Below, piece by piece: positions 1-6,298 of a DNA stretch of 7,704 bases. The translations under genes were made by a program, and so were the position numbers. Positions within the stretch are counted from its first letter, which is position 1. Each line of letters begins with the position of its first letter. Source of the stretch: an uncultured Flavobacteriaceae bacterium (GTDB taxonomy: Bacteria; Bacteroidota; Bacteroidia; Flavobacteriales; Flavobacteriaceae); NCBI GenBank assembly GCA_945788155.1, contig CALZKX010000190.1, forward strand, positions 1 to 7,704, in the 5' to 3' direction. The notes beneath the pieces are model-generated. The model did not search any database, was not told the DNA's origin, and was given only the letters and a program-made list of their open reading frames with translations.

Positions 1-1219
1 CTTTATAAAAAGGTTCACTATCATCAACCGCAACTTTAAAAAATTGTGTAATAGGCAGGTTACTAACGTATTTCCAGCTGTTTGTTAAATCAAAACTTTC
101 ATATAATCCTCCATCGGTTCCAAACAACACATAATTAGGGTCGGAAGCCTTAAAAGCCATGGCGTGACTATCAACATGCTTGTTACGCTCGTTCATTCTA
201 TTGAAATTCTTTCCGTGATCATCAGAAATTAAGACATAATTGTTCATAAGAAACAATTTACCTTGATGATGAGGAGAGGCATATAGCTCTTGATAATAAT
301 GTGGTCCTGTTCCGCCAGAGACTGTATTGGACTGTTTAGCCCAGGCCTCACCTCTATTGGTAGATATGTATATGCCTCCTGTTTTTCTGTCGGTTTCAAT
401 AGCGGCATAAATAACATCTGAATCGAAAGGAGATATTGCCAATCCAATTTTCCCTAGGTTAGACTTTGGCAATCCTTTTTTTAGTTCTGTCCAAGTGTCT
501 CCGCCATCTATACTTTTATGAATTCCTGTTCCTGGACCTCCACCCATATAAGCAGCCACCGTACGATGTCTTTGCCAACTAGCAGCATAAAGAACATCTG
601 GATTATTATGGTCTATAACAATATCAGTGGCTCCTACCCATTCGTTATCACCAAGAGTACGATTCCAAGTTTTTCCTCCATCAGTAGTTTTATAAACACC
701 TCTTTCTCCTCCTTTACTCCATAATGGTCCTTGTGATGCGACCCAAACAATATTTGAATTTTCTGGGTGTACAATGATTGTCGAAAGATGCTCAGACTTT
801 TTTAAGCCCATGTTTTTCCATGACATACCATCATCATGACTCACATAAATACCATCACCAAAAGCGACATGACGACCACCAACATTTTCTCCTGTTCCTA
901 CCCATATAGTATGTGGATTAGAAGGGTCGATAGCAATGCTTCCAATGGAATATGATACTTGATTGTCGAAAATGGGTTTCCAAGTAGTTCCAGAATTGGT
1001 TGTTTTCCATACACCACCTGAGCCAACTGCTACATACCAAATGTTTTCGTTTTCTGGATGAATGGCAATGTCTGCAATACGTCCAGAAGTCAATGCTGGA
1101 CCAATATTTCTAAATTTTAAACCACTAAAAGTAGATTCATTAACTGTTTGGGATTGTGTTGTGAAAATCATTCCTAATAGGCAAAGCCATAGAATTGATT
1201 TTTTAAAGATAGTTTTCAT
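1..1219 (-). CDS. Secreted Asp-box (BNR/VPS10-like) beta-propeller protein, N-terminal 406 residues, 3' end outside window
   Basis: The reading frame is open from ATG 1219-1217 to the left edge and gives 406 residues without a stop. Residues 1-24 look like a signal peptide: basic MKTIFKK, a hydrophobic stretch, then TTQSQ, so the product is probably exported. The rest is built of propeller blades marked by Asp-boxes (S/T-x-D/N-x-G-x-x-W/F) at residues 73-80, 127-134, 178-185, 236-243, 286-293 and 332-339. A degenerate one sits at 376-383 (Gly replaced by Thr). Phrases such as FRNIGPALTSGRIADIA and VAVGSGGVWKTTNSGTTW match a family of about 1000-residue Bacteroidota proteins usually labelled glycosyl hydrolase, sortilin-like or VPS10 domain protein. 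I see no sialidase FRIP-type catalytic motif, so enzymatic activity is unproven and a binding or scaffold role is as likely. The start lies 39 bp after the upstream hydrolase gene, with no promoter or Shine-Dalgarno sequence seen between them, which suggests co-transcription. Confidence 0.88.
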   Translation of the reverse strand, partial: MKTIFKKSILWLCLLGMIFTTQSQTVNESTFSGLKFRNIGPALTSGRIADIAIHPENENIWYVAVGSGGVWKTTNSGTTWKPIFDNQVSYSIGSIAIDPSNPHTIWVGTGENVGGRHVAFGDGIYVSHDDGMSWKNMGLKKSEHLSTIIVHPENSNIVWVASQGPLWSKGGERGVYKTTDGGKTWNRTLGDNEWVGATDIVIDHNNPDVLYAASWQRHRTVAAYMGGGPGTGIHKSIDGGDTWTELKKGLPKSNLGKIGLAISPFDSDVIYAAIETDRKTGGIYISTNRGEAWAKQSNTVSGGTGPHYYQELYASPHHQGKLFLMNNYVLISDDHGKNFNRMNERNKHVDSHAMAFKASDPNYVLFGTDGGLYESFDLTNSWKYVSNLPITQFFKVAVDDSEPFYK

Positions 1220-1258
1220 ATTTAGTAAATTATATTAGCTTATTAATTTAATTATCAA

Positions 1259-3145
1259 TTAGTTCATAGCAATAGGAATGCGAATTTGTGATGGATATTT
1301 TGATGAATGATGCACGTTATTATGAGCCACCATACCTACTTTTTCATCGTAGTTGTTTCCTCCTGTATTTAGGTTTCGTGCAAAGCGTGGAAAGTTACTA
1401 CTTGAAATTTCAACACGAATACGATGTCCCTTTTTAAATAAATTACTGGTGGACATTGGTGTTAAATTTACTTCATAAACATTTCCTTTTTCCATGAATA
1501 CTTCTTTATCATAACCTTCACGATAACGCACACGTTGGATGGTTTCATCTAAATTATAAGCTGTATCATCAGGATATACATCAATCAATTTTATCGTGAA
1601 ATCTGTGTCTTTTACATCTGATGATATAAATAGTTTAGACTCTATAAAACCAGTAACTTCTGTGTCTTCCTTTAAAATATCTGTAGTATAGACTAAAATA
1701 TCATGTCTTGCTTCCATGTCTTTCTGATCTCTAGCTCCACCTCTTATCGCATTACCAGTACAACAAACATTGCCTCCATACGACGGCACAGGTGACATTG
1801 GGTCGTAAGTGAAACTATCAGGATTATCTTTTCCAGCTTTTTTAGTAGTTAATCTTCCATCACCAAAACGACTATTAGCTTTTCCATTACTATTTAAATA
1901 GTAAGTTACCATTTTGGTATTTGCAGGAGGCCAAACCTCAGAAGATTGCCATTCATTACTTCCCATGGTATAATATTGAACTCTTGGAGTGGTTTCCTTA
2001 AAATCGTTTTGTTCTTCTTTTAACCAAAGGTCAAACCATTTTGTAATTTGCTCATCATAATTTAATCGTGCATCACCTACACTTCTTTCGCCAACAATAG
2101 TATTTTCGGTTGCTCTTGTGTAAGCACAATGCAGTGTTGGTGCTATTACCAAATACTGATTATTTCTAATAAAAGTGTCTTTTGAATTGTTTCTAGCATG
2201 ATTGAAAAGTTTAAGGTTTGGTGTGATAGAAACATCGTACCATGATGCAAACCAAAAACTTGGAGTACCAATATCTTTATCGTCATGGTAAATACCACCT
2301 TTAAACCAATCTGAATCGTTTGGTTTACGACCAATCATTTTATCAAAAATTTCATGTTTTCCATTAATATTCTTTAAGATATCCTGAATTGGTAAGTGCT
2401 TTAAGGCCTCTGACATATCAACTCTTGGGTTTTCGGGAGCCAAATCGTAAAATCTAGAAATTCTAATTAAATCTTCTTGAGTTGCGCCTTTAGGAATTCT
2501 TGGTTTAAATTTATCATGCTCAACACCGTAAAGCCATGAAAAGAATAACATCTGCTCAGCACCACCACGATACCAATTTCCTTGTTCGTTTACATCGCCA
2601 ACTCTTCCAACGCCTGCTCCATATCCTTGAGGCACCATAGCTGCATGTGATGGATGATCCAATGCAGACACAGCCATTTGCCATTCAGCAGTTGACGAGC
2701 AACCAAGCGTTCCAATTTTTCCATTGGACCAAGATTGGTTTTTCATCCATTCAAAGGCATCATAACCATCTGTTAATGGTACACCAAGAATGTCCCATTC
2801 GCCTTCCGAAAAATAGCGTCCGCGTTCGTTTTGAACTACGTAGGCATATCCTTTCTTAATATATTCGTAAGCACGACGTGCATTTCCAGTTCGCTGTTCA
2901 CCATTTCCCCAGGAATTAAAATTGTAAGGTGTTCTTGAAAAAATAATGGGATATTTTCCATCGCCTTTAGGACGATAAATATCTGTTGCTAATCTAATAC
3001 CATCACGCATAGGCATCATGACCTTTTGGTCAACAATGGCTATTTCATTAAGTTTTTCTAAAATATCTTCTTGTGCCTGTAAAGCAAAAATGCTCACAAA
3101 GAAACAAACAAGAGCTGTAAAAAGTGTAGTCGCTCGCTTTTTCAT
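1259..3145 (-). CDS. Secreted CocE/NonD (peptidase S15) family serine hydrolase
   Basis: This is a complete 628-residue protein with a signal peptide at about residues 1-25 (MKKRA, hydrophobic core, ALQAQ), so it probably acts in the periplasm or outside. The first two thirds is an alpha/beta-hydrolase with a lid. Tyr74 in RTPYNF fits the oxyanion-hole tyrosine of CocE. Ser150 in GCSST is the nucleophile, Asp304 in SWYD the acid and His339 in APTLHC the base. Their spacing resembles the Ser174/Asp307/His340 triad of Xanthomonas alpha-amino acid ester hydrolase. From about residue 385 comes the C-terminal jelly-roll domain of the family, ending in VEISSSNFPRFARN and NTGGN. Family members cleave X-Pro dipeptides, cocaine, glutaryl groups or alpha-amino acid esters and beta-lactams; the substrate here cannot be told from sequence. 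The mature part has only four cysteines (149, 340, 461, 462). It is the first gene of a probable pair with the downstream propeller gene. No Shine-Dalgarno sequence precedes the ATG, as is common in this phylum. Confidence 0.92.
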   Translation of the reverse strand: MKKRATTLFTALVCFFVSIFALQAQEDILEKLNEIAIVDQKVMMPMRDGIRLATDIYRPKGDGKYPIIFSRTPYNFNSWGNGEQRTGNARRAYEYIKKGYAYVVQNERGRYFSEGEWDILGVPLTDGYDAFEWMKNQSWSNGKIGTLGCSSTAEWQMAVSALDHPSHAAMVPQGYGAGVGRVGDVNEQGNWYRGGAEQMLFFSWLYGVEHDKFKPRIPKGATQEDLIRISRFYDLAPENPRVDMSEALKHLPIQDILKNINGKHEIFDKMIGRKPNDSDWFKGGIYHDDKDIGTPSFWFASWYDVSITPNLKLFNHARNNSKDTFIRNNQYLVIAPTLHCAYTRATENTIVGERSVGDARLNYDEQITKWFDLWLKEEQNDFKETTPRVQYYTMGSNEWQSSEVWPPANTKMVTYYLNSNGKANSRFGDGRLTTKKAGKDNPDSFTYDPMSPVPSYGGNVCCTGNAIRGGARDQKDMEARHDILVYTTDILKEDTEVTGFIESKLFISSDVKDTDFTIKLIDVYPDDTAYNLDETIQRVRYREGYDKEVFMEKGNVYEVNLTPMSTSNLFKKGHRIRVEISSSNFPRFARNLNTGGNNYDEKVGMVAHNNVHHSSKYPSQIRIPIAMN

Positions 3146-3203
3146 TATATAATATGGTTGGTTAAATAATTGACTTAAAGGTATGGAAATGTATTAATAG
3201 AAT

Positions 3204-3221
3204 AAAGTTTGTTTAAACTTT
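3204..3221. repeat. Small inverted repeat in the leader of the hydrolase gene
   Basis: AAAGTTT (3204-3210) and AAACTTT (3215-3221) form perfect 7-bp arms around the 4-base loop GTTT. The site lies about 60 bp upstream of the hydrolase ATG, downstream of its predicted promoter. With only one G-C pair per arm the RNA hairpin would be weak, and no T-run follows on either strand, so it is not a good terminator. It could be a protein-binding site or chance in AT-rich DNA. Confidence 0.3.
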
Positions 3222-3263
3222 TAACAATTTTAAAATATTGATAAGATTTTATTAAGGATAAAA

Positions 3264-3271
3264 CAAAAATA
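3264..3271 (-). promoter_or_regulatory. Candidate -7 promoter element for the hydrolase/propeller unit
   Basis: Read on the minus strand this is TATTTTTG, an exact match to the Bacteroidota -7 consensus TAnnTTTG. It is the only such match on this strand between the two divergent genes. The expected -33 TTG is not perfect: 20 bases upstream stands CTG (3292-3294 on the plus strand reads CAG). Transcription would start near 3257, giving a leader of roughly 110 bases before the ATG at 3145. This is a pattern match only, and in AT-rich DNA such octamers also occur by chance. Confidence 0.4.
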
Positions 3272-3283
3272 TAGTCATTTTAG

Positions 3284-3291
3284 TTACTTTG
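3284..3291 (+). promoter_or_regulatory. Candidate -7 promoter element for the topoisomerase gene
   Basis: TTACTTTG followed by CA matches TAnnTTTG in seven of eight positions and resembles the TACTTTGCA-like boxes seen before many flavobacterial genes. Transcription would begin near 3298, about 17 bases before the GTG start. No good -33 TTG is visible at the usual distance, so the promoter is weakly supported. Confidence 0.4.
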
Positions 3292-3304
3292 CAGTTCATA
3301 AAAA

Positions 3305-3309
3305 AAGGA
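3305..3309 (+). promoter_or_regulatory. Shine-Dalgarno-like AAGGA deciding the GTG start of the topoisomerase
   Basis: AAGGA stands 5 bases before GTG 3315-3317. The GTG frame gives KVCIAEKPS directly, the conserved N-terminus of topoisomerase III, which leaves no room for a later start. The nearby ATG at 3323 is out of frame. This is the only gene in the window with a recognisable ribosome binding site. Confidence 0.55.
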
Positions 3310-3314
3310 TTTTA

Positions 3315-5609
3315 GTGAAAGTATGTATTGCCGAAAAGCCAAGTGTTGCACGTGAGATTGCTTCTGTTTTAGGAGCAAATACAAAGCGTGATGGGTATTA
3401 TGAAGGTAATGGCTATGCTGTTACTTACACCTTTGGTCATTTGTGCACTTTATTTGAACCAAATGATTATAAAGCCCATTGGAAAAGTTGGGACTTGAAT
3501 AATCTACCCATGCTTCCAGAAAAATTTAACGTGAAGGTTGTAGATAATTCTGGAATTAAAAAGCAATTCAATATTGTAAAAGGCTTATTCGACAATGCCG
3601 ATGAAATTATAAATTGTGGTGATGCTGGACAAGAAGGAGAGCTCATTCAACGTTGGGTCATGTCGTTATCTAATTATAAAGGCAATGTAAAACGTTTATG
3701 GATTTCGTCGTTAACTACAGAAGCTATTAAAGAAGGGTTTAAAAATTTAAAACCTGCTTCTAACTACGACAATCTTTACTACGCTGGTTTTTCAAGAGCG
3801 ATTGGCGATTGGCTTTTAGGGATGAATGCTACTAGATTATACACTCTTAAACATGGAGGTTATAAGCAAGTTCTATCTGTAGGTCGAGTACAAACACCAA
3901 CTTTAGCGATGGTTGTAGAGCGCTTTAAAAACATTGAAAATTTTAAGCCACAACCCTACTGGGAATTGCAAACTTTATATAGAAATACGCTTTTTAACTA
4001 TGAAGAAGGACGCTTTTTAAATAAAGTAGATGGTGAAATTTTAGCTGATAAAGTAAAGAAAAGTGATTTTGAAATTGTTTCTATTGCTAAAAAGAAAGGA
4101 AAAGAATATGCCCCAAAACTCTTCGATTTAACTGGCCTGCAAGTTTATTGTAACACGAAGTTTGGATTTTCGGCAGATGACACATTAAAAATAGCTCAAA
4201 AACTCTATGAACAAAAAGTGGTGACATATCCTAGAGTAGATACTACGTTTTTACCAAGTGACGTATATCGCAAGGTTGCTGGCATTTTAAAAAACTTGAC
4301 TAATTACAGTACTCTAACACAGTCCCTTTTAAGTAAAAAAATAAAAAAATCGGCAAAGGTTTTTAATGATAATAAAGTCACCGACCATCATGCTATAATC
4401 CCTACTGGAATTCAAATAAACTTGCAACATAATCAACAGAAAGTGTATGATATTATTGCAAAACGGTTTATTGCTGTGTTTTATGATGATTGTCAAGTAT
4501 CTAATACTACTGTTTTAGGAAAGGTCGAAAAGGTTGTTTTTAAGGCTACAGGTAAAGAAATTTTATCAAAAGGATGGAGAATTGTTTTTGACACTTCGAC
4601 TGCGCTCAATGTGACAAAAGATAAATTATTACCACAATTTATGAAAGGCGAAAAAGGATCGCATGAGCCTTCTTTTTTGGAAAAACAAACAAAACCGCCA
4701 AACCAATTTACAGAAGCTTCTTTATTACGTGCTATGGAAACCGCTGGCAAGCAAGTTGATGATGATGAAATGAGGGATTTGATGAAAGAAAACGGTATTG
4801 GTCGTCCATCAACTAGAGCAAACATTATTGAAACTCTATTCAAACGAAATTATATAAAACGAAATAAAAAACAAATACTTCCAACCACAACTGGAATTCA
4901 GCTCATTGATATTATTAAAAATGAACTATTAACATCTCCTGAATTAACTGGACAATGGGAAAAACAATTAAAACAAATTGAACAAGGTACTTATAGTGTT
5001 GGGCAATTTATTAATAATATGAAGCAAATGGTGGACGATTTGGTTTATGAAGTACGAAGTGAAACTAAAAAAGCCAATATATCGCACACAAATACCGCTG
5101 CTAAAAAATCTAATGAAGCATCTCAAAAACCTCCAAGGGCACTGGTAGGAAAGCAATGTTTAAAGTGCAAAAAGGGTACGCTTATTAAAGGGACTACTGC
5201 CTATGGTTGCAGTGCTTATAAAACAGGCTGTGACTTTGTGCTTCCTTTTAAGTTTAAAGGCAAAAATATTTCAGAGAAACAATATATTAGATTAATCGAC
5301 AAAGGTTCAACAGTGAATTTAAAAGGTTTTCTAATGCAACATAACAAAGTAGAAGGATTGGTAAGGTTTAATGAGTTGTATGAATTGGTGTTAGAACAAA
5401 AAAAGTCACCAAAGAAAATTCCAGATACTATTGTGTGCCCTAAATGTAAATCAGGAACCATCATTAAAGGTAAAACCGCTTATGGATGTGCTAATTACAA
5501 AAACATTTGTGATTATAAATTTCTATTTTCTGATATTAAAAAAAGAGCAAACGGAAAGCCTATTACAAAGGAGCTTGTCTATCGACTTTTAACACAGTAT
5601 AAGTCCTAA
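3315..5609 (+). CDS. topB: DNA topoisomerase III (type IA topoisomerase)
   Basis: This cytoplasmic enzyme cuts and passes single DNA strands through a 5'-phosphotyrosine link, relaxing negative supercoils and decatenating replication or recombination intermediates. The 764-residue protein starts with GTG. The Toprim domain covers about residues 1-140, with Glu7 in AEKPS and the acidic motif GDAGQEGEL at 102-110. The canonical DxDxE is changed to D103-A-G105-Q-E107, a variant I recall from TopB-type enzymes. The central type IA core includes SRAIGDWLLGMNATR (160-174), QVLSVGRVQTPTL (185-197), the catalytic Tyr305 in TYPRVDT, DHHAIIPT (357-364) and GIGRPSTRANIIETL (494-508). After a Lys/Ser-rich linker (about 582-612) come two CxxC-x13-C-x6-C zinc ribbons (Cys 615/618/632/639 and 708/711/725/732). 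E. coli TopB is about 650 residues, so the extra length is this zinc-binding tail. The next gene follows after 64 bp but has its own promoter. No RecQ-like gene is adjacent. Confidence 0.95.
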   Translation: MKVCIAEKPSVAREIASVLGANTKRDGYYEGNGYAVTYTFGHLCTLFEPNDYKAHWKSWDLNNLPMLPEKFNVKVVDNSGIKKQFNIVKGLFDNADEIINCGDAGQEGELIQRWVMSLSNYKGNVKRLWISSLTTEAIKEGFKNLKPASNYDNLYYAGFSRAIGDWLLGMNATRLYTLKHGGYKQVLSVGRVQTPTLAMVVERFKNIENFKPQPYWELQTLYRNTLFNYEEGRFLNKVDGEILADKVKKSDFEIVSIAKKKGKEYAPKLFDLTGLQVYCNTKFGFSADDTLKIAQKLYEQKVVTYPRVDTTFLPSDVYRKVAGILKNLTNYSTLTQSLLSKKIKKSAKVFNDNKVTDHHAIIPTGIQINLQHNQQKVYDIIAKRFIAVFYDDCQVSNTTVLGKVEKVVFKATGKEILSKGWRIVFDTSTALNVTKDKLLPQFMKGEKGSHEPSFLEKQTKPPNQFTEASLLRAMETAGKQVDDDEMRDLMKENGIGRPSTRANIIETLFKRNYIKRNKKQILPTTTGIQLIDIIKNELLTSPELTGQWEKQLKQIEQGTYSVGQFINNMKQMVDDLVYEVRSETKKANISHTNTAAKKSNEASQKPPRALVGKQCLKCKKGTLIKGTTAYGCSAYKTGCDFVLPFKFKGKNISEKQYIRLIDKGSTVNLKGFLMQHNKVEGLVRFNELYELVLEQKKSPKKIPDTIVCPKCKSGTIIKGKTAYGCANYKNICDYKFLFSDIKKRANGKPITKELVYRLLTQYKS
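5157..5528 (+). repeat. Duplicated zinc-ribbon module within the topoisomerase C-terminus
   Basis: Codons 615-645 (5157-5249) and 708-738 (5436-5528) encode two copies of the same zinc ribbon, identical at 19 of 31 residues by my count and sharing IKG and TAYGC. Each copy has four cysteines spaced CxxC-x13-C-x6-C. A following GK-x-I helix segment is present after both, but it is shorter after the second, which ends the protein. The DNA copies have diverged, so this is an old family feature rather than a recent tandem duplication. Such ribbons help bind single-stranded DNA or partner proteins. Confidence 0.75.
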
Positions 5610-5626
5610 AATTTACCTAAAATGTA

Positions 5627-5656
5627 TTGCTTTTTAATGGTGTTATAGTATTTTTG
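5627..5656 (+). promoter_or_regulatory. Bacteroidota-type promoter for the VTT membrane protein gene
   Basis: TTG (5627-5629) and TATTTTTG (5649-5656) are separated by 19 bp, which fits the TTG / TAnnTTTG sigma-factor pattern of this phylum in both elements and in spacing. Transcription would begin near 5663, about 11 bases before the ATG at 5674. The downstream gene can therefore be expressed independently of the topoisomerase gene, although readthrough is also possible because no terminator is seen between them. Confidence 0.6.
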
Positions 5657-5669
5657 CTGTCCATTAAAA
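5632..5669. repeat. 9-bp inverted repeat framing the -7 element, possible operator
   Basis: TTTTAATGG (5632-5640) and CCATTAAAA (5661-5669) are perfect inverted copies separated by 20 bp. Together they bracket the -7 element, and the right arm covers the predicted transcription start. A regulator binding both arms would block the promoter. As an RNA hairpin it would have a large loop, low G+C content and no following T-run, so a terminator role is unlikely. It may also be chance. Confidence 0.4.
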
Positions 5670-5673
5670 TTGC

Positions 5674-6291
5674 ATGAACTCGAATACAAAAACAAAGAAA
5701 AGCAGGTTAAGATTGCTGCATCAGTATTATACTTATACTGGGTTTTATAGGTTTATTGGATTAAGTCTAAAAAAATCCATTGTTCCTATCGTAGTTTTTA
5801 TTGGTGTTCTTCTAGGCATCCATTATTTTGTTATAGACATTAATACGGCTTTAATCACTGTTACCGAAACCTTTCGCACCACTAGTGTACTAGCTGTATT
5901 TTTTATATCCGAATCGATGTTGGGTCTTATTCCTCCCGAGATTTTTATTGCTTGGTCCAAGAAATTACCACAACCTATTTTATATTTATCGATACTAGCA
6001 CTATTGTCTTATTTAGGTGGTGTAATTTCGTATATCACAGGACTTAGCATCACTAGAATACCAAAAGTGCGTTATGCTATAGAAAACAGGCTGGCAAAGC
6101 ATATAAAAAACACTAGAAAATGGGGCGGATTTTTAATTGTTGTAGGTGCTTTATTCCCAATTCCATTTTCAATAACAAGTATTGCCGCAGGGTTTATTAG
6201 ATATGAATTTAAAAATTACTTGCTTTTTGGTTTATTGCGCTTTGCAAGGTTTTATTTGTATGCGATCGCTATTTTTAAAGTAGTGCAGTAA
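5674..6291 (+). CDS. VTT-domain (DedA/YqaA-like) inner-membrane protein
   Basis: The protein has 205 residues with a very basic N-terminus (KTKKSRLR) and about five hydrophobic segments: roughly 35-55, 70-93, 101-123, 150-174 and 181-203. The pattern fits the VTT/DedA superfamily. An acidic-proline stretch (E80, then PPE at 87-89) lies in the second hydrophobic segment. A glycine-rich helix follows (YLGGVISYITG). A late segment, GALFPIPFSITSIAAGFIRY, resembles the P...AG re-entrant region of YqaA-like proteins. Known relatives are lipid scramblases or undecaprenyl-phosphate flippases, or are linked to proton-dependent transport; which applies here is unknown. It lacks the longer DedA F-x-R-x-x-P-x-x-R signature, so I keep the broad VTT name. 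It sits 64 bp after topB with its own promoter and ends 7 bp before the stop of a convergent gene. The ATG at 5674 has no Shine-Dalgarno sequence but an A/T-rich leader, which is normal for this phylum. Confidence 0.72.
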   Translation: MNSNTKTKKSRLRLLHQYYTYTGFYRFIGLSLKKSIVPIVVFIGVLLGIHYFVIDINTALITVTETFRTTSVLAVFFISESMLGLIPPEIFIAWSKKLPQPILYLSILALLSYLGGVISYITGLSITRIPKVRYAIENRLAKHIKNTRKWGGFLIVVGALFPIPFSITSIAAGFIRYEFKNYLLFGLLRFARFYLYAIAIFKVVQ

Positions 6292-6298
6292 TTTAAAG

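Noticed and set aside
518..724. Open frame of 68 codons on the plus strand inside the propeller gene
   Set aside because: It is antisense to a clear Asp-box coding frame, its product is low-complexity Ser/Thr-rich, and it has no ribosome binding site.
2695..2701. Lipoprotein signal (lipobox) in the hydrolase or the propeller protein
   Set aside because: Cys14 (hydrolase) and Cys13 (propeller) lie inside the hydrophobic core without a proper L-[AS]-[GA]-C box. Both fit type I signal peptides better. The listed hydrolase Cys149 belongs to the active site, not to a lipobox.
3323..3325. ATG as the topoisomerase start
   Set aside because: It is out of frame with the protein. The GTG at 3315 gives the conserved N-terminus directly and has AAGGA in front.
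4493..4843. Open frame of 116 codons on the minus strand inside the topoisomerase gene
   Set aside because: The opposite strand encodes conserved type IA topoisomerase motifs here (GIGRPSTRA and others). The antisense product has no recognisable features, so it is a shadow.
5632..5669. Intrinsic terminator of topB
   Set aside because: The stem is AT-rich with a 20-base loop and no T-run after it, and a good promoter lies within the loop.
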